A stretch of DNA of 13,433 nt. Origin: BP-191 sp035940575 (GTDB lineage: Bacteria > Actinomycetota > Actinomycetes > BP-191). A program made the position numbers and the translations under genes. Below the pieces are notes generated by a model. The model saw only the letters and a list, made by a program, of their open reading frames with translations. It was not told the DNA's origin and did no database searches. Shown in pieces: positions 1 through 3,990 of this stretch. The DNA is taken from the NCBI GenBank assembly GCA_035940575.1, contig DASZER010000021.1:1-13433 (forward strand), written 5' to 3'. Numbering within the stretch: the first letter of the stretch is position 1; every line of letters starts with the position of its first letter.

Positions 1-300
1 GCGCTCGTCACCGGCGCGTCGTTGCTGATGCTGGACGAGGCCGCGTCGGGGCTGAACGACGCGGAGACCGACCGGCTCGTCGCGGTGGTCCGCGGCGTCC
101 GCGACCTCGGCGTCTCGACGCTGCTCATCGAGCACGACGTGCGGATGGTGACCGGCGTGAGCGACTACGTGTACGTGCTCGACCAGGGCGCGCTGCTCGC
201 CGAGGGCCCGCCCGCGGCGATCCAGCGCGACCCGCGCGTCGTGGCGGCGTACCTCGGCGGCGAGCCCGCGGCCGAGCCGGCCGCGCTCGTGGAGGCGTGA
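1..300 (+). CDS. livG: Branched-chain amino acid ABC transporter ATP-binding protein, LivG type (C-terminal part)
   Basis: This is the 3' end of a gene that begins before the window; the reading frame is open from base 1 and gives 99 residues to the TGA at 298-300. The Walker B segment with the D-loop is visible (LLMLDEAASGL, residues 8-18 of the fragment), followed by the switch histidine in LLIEHDVRMV, the arrangement typical of LivG rather than LivF. The tail DQGALLAEGPPAAIQRDPRVVAAYLGG is the usual ending of this family. Such ATPases power uptake of branched-chain amino acids or related substrates with LivF, two permeases and a binding protein. The next gene overlaps its stop codon, as expected for a liv operon. 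The substrate cannot be told from the ATPase alone, since amide and urea importers use the same fold. Confidence 0.9.
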   Translation, partial: ALVTGASLLMLDEAASGLNDAETDRLVAVVRGVRDLGVSTLLIEHDVRMVTGVSDYVYVLDQGALLAEGPPAAIQRDPRVVAAYLGGEPAAEPAALVEA

Positions 301-1025
301 TGCTCGAGATCGCGGGGATCGACGTCGCCTACGGGCCCGTGCAGGCGTTGCGCGGCGTGAGCCTGCGCGTCGAGCGGGGCGAGATGGTCGCGCTGCTCGG
401 CGCGAACGGCGCCGGCAAGACGACCACGCTGCGCGCCGCGTCGGGCCTGGTGCCGTACACCCGGGGGTCGGTGCGCGTCGACGGGCAGGAGGTACGCGAC
501 CTCCCGCCGGCGCGCGTCGTCGGCGCGGGCGTGGCGCACCTGCCGCAGGGGCGCGAGCTCTTCGGCGAGCTGACCGTGCTCGAGAACCTCCGGCTCGGCC
601 ACTGGTCGCGCCGCCGCGAGCGCGGGCTGCTGGAGGAGCGCGTCGAGCGGGTGTTCGCGCTGTTCCCGCGGCTGCGCGAGCGCGCGACACAGGCCGCGCG
701 GACGATGTCAGGCGGCGAGCAGCAGATGCTCGCGGTCGGGCGCGCGCTGATGAGCGACCCCAAGGTGCTGCTCGTCGACGAGGCGTCGATGGGGCTCGCG
801 CCGATCGTCGTGGCGCAGCTCTTCGACGCGATCACGGCCGTCAACGAGACGGGCACGGCGGTGCTGCTCGTCGAGCAGTTCGTCCACCTCGCGTTGCGGC
901 ACACCTCGCGCGCGTACGTCCTCGCCCGCGGCGAGGTCGTCGCAGAGGGCGCGAGCGCCGACATCCTGGCGTCGCCCGAGCTGATGGCGGCCTACCTCGG
1001 CGAGGTCGAGACCGCCACGGCGTAG
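300..1025 (+). CDS. livF: Branched-chain amino acid ABC transporter ATP-binding protein, LivF type
   Basis: A complete ABC ATPase of 241 residues. From the ATG at 300, Walker A is GANGAGKTT (34-42), the Q-loop glutamine is in LPQGRELF (about residue 83), the signature is SGGEQQ (137-142) and Walker B is VLLVDEASMGL with D160-E161. The switch position reads LLVEQF, with Gln where LivG has His, which is characteristic of LivF. I chose ATG 300 over the GTG at 297 because GGAGG at 291-295 is four bases before the ATG and only one before the GTG. Either start overlaps the livG stop, so the two are translationally coupled. The protein would act at the inner face of the membrane as the second ATPase of the importer. 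The permease and binding-protein genes are not in the window. Confidence 0.93.
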   Translation: MLEIAGIDVAYGPVQALRGVSLRVERGEMVALLGANGAGKTTTLRAASGLVPYTRGSVRVDGQEVRDLPPARVVGAGVAHLPQGRELFGELTVLENLRLGHWSRRRERGLLEERVERVFALFPRLRERATQAARTMSGGEQQMLAVGRALMSDPKVLLVDEASMGLAPIVVAQLFDAITAVNETGTAVLLVEQFVHLALRHTSRAYVLARGEVVAEGASADILASPELMAAYLGEVETATA

Positions 1026-1031
1026 CGCGCC

Positions 1032-1054
1032 GCCCGTGCCGTCAGACGGCGGGC
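1032..1054. terminator. Possible bidirectional terminator hairpin between convergent genes
   Basis: GCCGTC (1038-1043) and GACGGC (1045-1050) form an inverted repeat. Bases 1032-1035 can pair with 1051-1054 after a two-base bulge. It lies between livF (ending 1025) and the convergent secreted-protein gene (ending 1042) and includes that gene's stop codon. There is no U-tract, which is common for actinobacterial terminators, so the call rests on position and pairing only. Confidence 0.35.
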
Positions 1055-1278
1055 AGGCAGAGCCGCACGTCGAGCCCGGCCTCGGCCACGCCGGGCGTGG
1101 AGTCGGTGCAGATGTAGCGCGCCGTCGCGACCCAGCCGAAGCAGTGGCGGGCGAGCGTACGGTCGCCGAGCACCGTGCCGGTGGTCTTGACGTGCGAGCA
1201 CAGCAGCACGGCGTTGGCGGGGGAGGGCGCCGCGAACGCGGCGGCGGCGACGAGGGCGGCGAGGGCGAGTCGGGTCAT
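1042..1278 (-). CDS. Small secreted four-cysteine protein (paralogue 3 of cluster 1)
   Basis: A 78-residue protein of unknown function. Residues 1-23 are a clear signal peptide: MTR, a hydrophobic Ala/Leu core, and PANA as the likely cleavage site. The mature part of about 55 residues has cysteines at 27, 46, 57 and 74 (C-x18-C-x10-C-x16-C) and ends in LCLPAV. The same spacing and the C-x-P ending recur in the two genes upstream on this strand, so the three look like paralogues, probably with two disulphides and exported through Sec. An in-frame GTG at 1293 would add five residues (MGWRA) before the signal peptide. I prefer the ATG at 1278 because it gives a normal N-terminus. The gene is last of three on the minus strand, 46 bases after its neighbour, and converges on livF. 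I do not recognise a named family. Confidence 0.7.
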   Translation of the reverse strand: MTRLALAALVAAAAFAAPSPANAVLLCSHVKTTGTVLGDRTLARHCFGWVATARYICTDSTPGVAEAGLDVRLCLPAV

Positions 1279-1324
1279 GGCGCGCCATCCCACCCGTTTC
1301 GGGCGGATCCGTCCACCCCCCGCG

Positions 1325-1561
1325 TCACTGCTCCAGGCGCGGCGTGCAGTAGACGAGCACGATGCCCGTCTGGACCTGCCAGACCGTGACGACGAGGTTG
1401 CGGCAGTCGACCGTGCCGCCGGTGGGCAGGCAGATCGGGTTGCCGTCGAAGTCGCCGACGGGCGACTCCGCGAACGGCTCCACGCAGGTGGGCGCGGCGT
1501 TCGACGCGGTGACGGGCAGGGCGGCCGCGGCGAGCGCGACGGCGAGGACCAGGCGACGCAT
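1325..1561 (-). CDS. Small secreted four-cysteine protein (paralogue 2 of cluster 1)
   Basis: A 78-residue protein of unknown function. Residues 1-23 form a signal peptide (MRRLVLAVAL start, cleavage probably after SNA). Cysteines at 26, 44, 53 and 72 give C-x17-C-x8-C-x18-C, and the end is VYCTPRLEQ with the C-x-P motif of its neighbours. The ATG at 1561 is preceded in the mRNA by GAGAGG about eight bases upstream, a good ribosome binding site, which fixes the start despite a much longer open frame upstream. The gene lies 35 bases downstream of paralogue 1 and 46 bases upstream of paralogue 3, so the three are likely co-transcribed. The mature protein is hydrophilic apart from alternating Val-rich stretches (LVVTVWQVQTGIVLVYC) that look like beta strands. 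Its role is unknown. Confidence 0.72.
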   Translation of the reverse strand: MRRLVLAVALAAAALPVTASNAAPTCVEPFAESPVGDFDGNPICLPTGGTVDCRNLVVTVWQVQTGIVLVYCTPRLEQ

Positions 1562-1596
1562 GGGGGTTGCCTCTCGGGTGGGCGGGACGACCCGTA

Positions 1597-1812
1597 CTAC
1601 TTCCTCGGCTGGCACACGAGCACCTCCACGCGCACCGGCGAGAGCGACACGACCTCGGTGCGGCAGGCGACGAGGTTGTCGTACGGCACGCACTCGTGGA
1701 CGCCGGTCGTCGTGACGGCGGTGACCGTGACGCCGTAGCAGAGCGGGTCGGCGTGCGCCGGCGCGGCGGGGACGAGGACGAGGGGCGCGAGGAGCAGGAG
1801 GGGGAGTCTCAT
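1597..1812 (-). CDS. Small secreted four-cysteine protein (paralogue 1 of cluster 1)
   Basis: A 71-residue protein of unknown function and the first gene of the minus-strand trio. Residues 1-21 are a signal peptide (MRLPLLLLAP start, PAHA cleavage site). Cysteines at 25, 41, 50 and 67 (C-x15-C-x8-C-x16-C) and the ending VCQPRK match the other two members. The start ATG at 1812 has no convincing Shine-Dalgarno; a CACAAT hexamer sits eight bases upstream, so a leaderless or very short-leader mRNA is possible. The start lies only 37 bases from the divergent ribF start. The open frame continues upstream into ribF, but there is no signal-compatible start there. Beta-rich segments (GVTVTAVTTTGVHEC, VRVEVLVC) suggest a small disulphide-stabilised beta fold; this is inference. 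Confidence 0.72.
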   Translation of the reverse strand: MRLPLLLLAPLVLVPAAPAHADPLCYGVTVTAVTTTGVHECVPYDNLVACRTEVVSLSPVRVEVLVCQPRK

Positions 1813-1820
1813 AGCCGCGC

Positions 1821-1826
1821 ATTGTG
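1821..1826 (-). promoter_or_regulatory. Candidate -10 hexamer for the secreted-protein cluster 1
   Basis: Read on the minus strand this is CACAAT, four of six matches to TATAAT, ending eight bases before the ATG at 1812. Transcription would begin at or next to the start codon. I see no good -35 element. It lies back to back with the ribF -10 candidate, ten bases away. Confidence 0.3.
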
Positions 1827-1836
1827 CGCGCTCCAA

Positions 1837-1842
1837 TAGAGT
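1837..1842 (+). promoter_or_regulatory. Candidate -10 hexamer for ribF (leaderless mRNA)
   Basis: TAGAGT fits the actinobacterial TANNNT -10 pattern and ends seven bases before the ribF ATG at 1850, which has no Shine-Dalgarno. That spacing predicts a transcript starting at or beside the start codon. No clear -35 is present. There is also no room for an FMN riboswitch between the divergent starts. Confidence 0.4.
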
Positions 1843-1849
1843 CCCGGCC

Positions 1850-2779
1850 ATGCAGCGGTGGCGGGGGCTGGACGCGGCGCCCTCCGGGTGGGGCCGCTCG
1901 GTCGTGACGATCGGGGTGTTCGACGGCGTGCACCGCGGCCACCAGGCGATCGTCGGCGAGGCCGTCGCGCGCGCCCGCGCGGCCGGGCTGCCGAGCGTCG
2001 TGCTGACGTTCGACCCGCACCCTTCGGAGGTCGTACGCCCCGGCTCGCACCCCACGATCCTGACGAGCCCGCGCTACAAGGCCGAGCTGGTCGAGGGGCT
2101 CGGGGCGGACGTGCTGTGCGTGCTGGAGTTCACGCTGGAGTTCAGCCGGCTCTCGCCCGCGGAGTTCGCGCACGAGGTCCTGGTCGAGCACCTGCACGCC
2201 GGTGCCGTCGTCGTGGGTGAGAACTTCCGCTTCGGCCACAAGGCCGCGGGCGACGTCGCCGAGCTGGCGCGGATCGGGGAGCGGTTCGGCTTCGGGGCGT
2301 CGGGCGTGCCGCTCGTCCGCGACGGCGACGTGACGATCTCCTCGACCTACGTGCGCTCGTGCGTGGACGCGGGCGACGTGGCGGCGGCCGCGCGTGCGCT
2401 CGGGCGCGAGCACCGGGTCGAGGGCCTCGTGATCCGCGGCGACGCGCGCGGGCGGACCCTCGGCTACCCCACGGCCAACCTCAGGACCGCGCCGCACACC
2501 GCCGTCCCCGCCGACGGGGTGTACGCCGCCTGGCTGGTCCGCGCGGGGGAGCGGCGCCCCGCGGCCGTGTCCATCGGCACCAACCCGACGTTCCAGGGTC
2601 GCGAGCGCCGCGTGGAGGCGTACGTCCTCGACTTCGACGGCGACCTGTACGGCGACGACGTCGCCCTCGACTTCGTCGCGATGGTGCGCGCGGCCGACAC
2701 GATGACGTTCGACTCGGTCGACGCGCTGGTGGCACAGATCGGGCGGGACGTGGACAGAGTGCGCGAGCTGCTCGCGTAG
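1850..2779 (+). CDS. ribF: Bifunctional riboflavin kinase / FAD synthetase RibF
   Basis: A 309-residue cytosolic enzyme of normal length that phosphorylates riboflavin to FMN and then adenylylates FMN to FAD. The N-terminal nucleotidyltransferase domain shows GVFDGVHRGH (22-31, the HxGH site), DPHP (55-58), GENFRFG (about 123-129) and the ISSTYVR motif (163-169). The C-terminal flavokinase domain shows GRTLGYPTANL (201-211), PADGVYA (220-226), SIGTNPTF (241-248) and VEAYVLDFDGDLYG (255-268). All landmarks are intact. The ATG at 1850 is the natural start because the conserved VVTIGVFDG segment begins near residue 18. In relatives ribF lies near truB and rpsO; here truB is not adjacent, but rpsO follows 750 bases later with a response regulator between. 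Its product FAD is the cofactor of ThyX, encoded later in the window. Confidence 0.97.
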   Translation: MQRWRGLDAAPSGWGRSVVTIGVFDGVHRGHQAIVGEAVARARAAGLPSVVLTFDPHPSEVVRPGSHPTILTSPRYKAELVEGLGADVLCVLEFTLEFSRLSPAEFAHEVLVEHLHAGAVVVGENFRFGHKAAGDVAELARIGERFGFGASGVPLVRDGDVTISSTYVRSCVDAGDVAAAARALGREHRVEGLVIRGDARGRTLGYPTANLRTAPHTAVPADGVYAAWLVRAGERRPAAVSIGTNPTFQGRERRVEAYVLDFDGDLYGDDVALDFVAMVRAADTMTFDSVDALVAQIGRDVDRVRELLA

Positions 2780-2781
2780 TC

Positions 2782-2795
2782 AGGACTTAGGTCCC
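2782..2795 (+). promoter_or_regulatory. DosR/OsdR-like palindromic operator upstream of the response regulator
   Basis: AGGACTTAGGTCCC matches 12 of 14 positions of the dormancy-regulator consensus GGGACTWWAGTCCC known from Mycobacterium and Streptomyces. It is an inverted repeat (GGAC-TTAG-GTCC). It sits immediately after the ribF stop and about 85 bases before the response regulator start, a sensible operator position. It could instead be a chance hairpin after ribF; the stem is too short for a terminator. Confidence 0.4.
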
Positions 2796-2881
2796 GCCTC
2801 AAGTTCCCCCTCGCGGAGTCTCAACGCCGCCCCTCGCGCGCCGATCACAGGAGGACAGCCGCGACGAGGGAGGCACGTGTG

Positions 2882-3268
2882 ATGACGGGGGACCGGCGGA
2901 TCCTGGTGGTGGACGACGACGCCGACGTGCGCGCGATGGTGCGCGCGGTGCTCGAGGCGGAGGGCTACGCCGTCGACACGGCCAACGACGGCTTCGCGGC
3001 GTTGCGCGCCGTGGACAGCACCGCGCCCGACTGCGTCGTGCTCGACGTGATGATGCCGGGCATGGACGGCCACGGCGTCCTGACCCGCATCCGCGCGGGC
3101 GCCCGCGCCGCGCTGCCGGTCGTGATGCTCACGGCCGCCGCGGACGACAGCCAGGCATGGCAGGCGTGGACCGAGGGCGTCGACTACTTCCTCGCGAAGC
3201 CGTTCGAGCCGGAGGAGCTGCTGCGCTTCCTCGACTACCTGTTCCAGCAGCGTTCGATCACGGCGTAG
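2882..3268 (+). CDS. Single-domain (receiver-only) response regulator
   Basis: A 128-residue protein made of one CheY-like receiver domain with no output domain. Visible landmarks are the acidic pair D11-D12 (ILVVDDDADVR), the phospho-acceptor D55 (VVLDVMMPGMDG), the switch threonine T84 (VVMLTA), F103 and the conserved lysine K106 (FLAKPFEPEELL). All catalytic residues are intact, so it should be phosphorylated by a histidine kinase, none of which is encoded nearby. The strong site GAGGGAGG (2866-2873) precedes two possible starts, GTG 2879 (five-base spacing) and ATG 2882 (eight bases). I take the ATG; the difference is one residue. It is the only gene between ribF and rpsO, and a DosR-like palindrome lies upstream. 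It may relay phosphate or act by protein contact, but its partner is unknown. Confidence 0.9.
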   Translation: MTGDRRILVVDDDADVRAMVRAVLEAEGYAVDTANDGFAALRAVDSTAPDCVVLDVMMPGMDGHGVLTRIRAGARAALPVVMLTAAADDSQAWQAWTEGVDYFLAKPFEPEELLRFLDYLFQQRSITA

Positions 3269-3449
3269 CGCCTCCCAGGAGGTCACTCCCGTCGGCGAGC
3301 CACGCCCGGACGCCCCGGTGCGCGACGTCGTCCTGCGCGACGGGCGTCCCGCCGGGAGCACCGGAGTCGCCCCGCGACTCGGCGAGCCGCGTCAGCGCGT
3401 CGGTGGCGCGCCTTTCACCTGGTACGGGTGCGTCTGTTACCCTGGCCAT
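3258..3449 (-). CDS. Possible small convergent ORF, 63 residues, doubtful
   Basis: On the minus strand an ATG at 3449 opens a 63-codon frame that ends ten bases inside the 3' end of the response regulator gene. From codon 14 on, third positions are almost all G or C as in the real genes, and the sequence (ATDALTRLAESRGD... DVAHRGVRAWLADGSDLLGG) looks protein-like. The first dozen codons (GTA, ACA, GCA, CCA, GAA) do not match local usage and overlap the rpsO promoter, and I see no ribosome binding site. It may be a real small protein with a later start, a decayed remnant, or GC-driven chance. No family is recognised. Confidence 0.25.
   Translation of the reverse strand: MARVTDAPVPGERRATDALTRLAESRGDSGAPGGTPVAQDDVAHRGVRAWLADGSDLLGGATP
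3414..3443 (+). promoter_or_regulatory. Candidate vegetative promoter of rpsO
   Basis: TTCACC (3414-3419) is followed after 18 bases by TACCCT (3438-3443), a TANNNT -10 box. This predicts a start near 3450 and a 5' leader of about 80 bases before the rpsO GTG. It is the best sigma-70-type promoter by eye in the window, and it is placed where rpsO-pnp transcription should begin. Confidence 0.5.
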
Positions 3450-3451
3450 CA

Positions 3452-3503
3452 GCCGGAACGCTTCCGGCGCGTTGAACTCTGCCCGGGTGCCCAAGACCCC
3501 GGG
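3452..3503 (+). promoter_or_regulatory. Structured 5' leader of rpsO, candidate S15 autoregulatory RNA
   Basis: Two hairpins lie between the predicted transcription start and the rpsO ribosome binding site. The first is GCCGGAACGCTTCCGGC (3452-3468), a seven-base-pair stem with a three-base loop. The second pairs 3482-3488 with 3496-3503 (CCCGGGT with ACCC-c-GGG) around a seven-base loop. In several phyla S15 represses its own mRNA by binding structured leaders. Whether these stems form such a site here is inference. Confidence 0.4.
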
Positions 3504-3528
3504 ACAACGCAGGCTATCGAGGAGCCCC

Positions 3529-3798
3529 GTGCCGCTCGCCAGTGACGTCAAGCAGCAGATCATGTCCGACTACGCCACCGTCGAGCGCGACACCGGCTCG
3601 CCCGAGGTCCAGGTCGCGATGCTCACGCGCCGGATCAGCGACCTGACGGAGCACCTCAAGACCCACAAGCACGACCACCACAGCCGCCGCGGCCTGCTGC
3701 TCCTCGTCGGGCGCCGCCGCCGGCTGCTCCAGTACCTGGCCAAGACCGACATCAACCGCTACCGCGCGTTGATCGAGCGCCTGGGCCTGCGCCGCTAG
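3529..3798 (+). CDS. rpsO: Small ribosomal subunit protein uS15
   Basis: An 89-residue protein, exactly the usual length of S15, which binds the central domain of 16S rRNA and helps assemble the 30S platform. Characteristic segments are DTGSPEVQVAMLT (about 20-32), the RNA-binding KHDHHSRRGLL (about 46-56), RRRRLLQYL and the C-terminal ALIERLGLRR. The start is the GTG at 3529, with GAGGAG four bases upstream (3519-3524). The open frame extends much further 5', but that part overlaps the response regulator in another frame and is not coding. The gene is followed by a strong stem-loop and then pnp, the classical rpsO-pnp pair. Its own leader may carry an S15-responsive structure. Confidence 0.97.
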   Translation: MPLASDVKQQIMSDYATVERDTGSPEVQVAMLTRRISDLTEHLKTHKHDHHSRRGLLLLVGRRRRLLQYLAKTDINRYRALIERLGLRR

Positions 3799-3810
3799 CA
3801 CACGCACCAT

Positions 3811-3839
3811 CGCCGCCGCCCGGACGTCGGGCGGCGGCG
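3811..3839 (+). terminator. Strong stem-loop after rpsO: attenuator/terminator or RNase III site
   Basis: CGCCGCCGCCCG (3811-3822) and CGGGCGGCGGCG (3828-3839) pair perfectly over 12 base pairs around the loop GACGT. It begins 12 bases after the rpsO stop. There is no U-tract. It can end part of the rpsO transcription, protect the rpsO 3' end, or be an RNase III target; in Streptomyces the rpsO-pnp spacer is known to be processed by RNase III. Confidence 0.65.
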
Positions 3840-3896
3840 CCACCCGAGCCGGGCCACACGCCTCGCGCGCACGGCAGACCGGTCCTCGGTGGTGGG

Positions 3897-3919
3897 GTCC
3901 GGGACGACACGTCCCGGGC
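3897..3919 (+). other. Second stem-loop in the rpsO-pnp spacer
   Basis: Bases 3897-3905 pair with 3911-3919 (core CCGGGAC with GTCCCGG, plus a G-U and a G-C pair) around the loop GACAC. It lies about 70 bases before the pnp start. Together with the larger stem upstream and the hairpin at the pnp ribosome binding site it makes a three-hairpin spacer. A processing role is inferred from the known rpsO-pnp system. Confidence 0.5.
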
Positions 3920-3968
3920 GCTTCGACTGAAGACCGGCCTCGCGTCCCGCGACCCGCCGGTCGCCCGG

Positions 3969-3987
3969 CTCCTCGTAGTAGGAGGAG
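3969..3987 (+). promoter_or_regulatory. Hairpin sequestering the pnp Shine-Dalgarno
   Basis: CTCCTC (3969-3974) is complementary to GAGGAG (3982-3987), which is the pnp ribosome binding site just before the GTG at 3991. The stem would be six base pairs with a seven-base loop (GTAGTAG). Folding would block ribosome entry. PNPase represses its own synthesis in E. coli through leader cleavage; the mechanism here is unknown. Confidence 0.5.
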
Positions 3988-3990
3988 TAC

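Noticed and set aside
1813..1849. FMN riboswitch upstream of ribF
   Set aside because: Only 37 bases separate the divergent start codons and none of the conserved riboswitch sequence is present.
2849..2854. AGGAGG well upstream of the response regulator, suggesting an upstream small ORF
   Set aside because: No start codon lies at a usable distance, and the real gene has its own site at 2866-2873.
3271..3282. CCTCCCAGGAGG palindrome after the response regulator
   Set aside because: The stem is five base pairs around two bases and there is no terminator-like context, so it is not supported as a terminator or operator.
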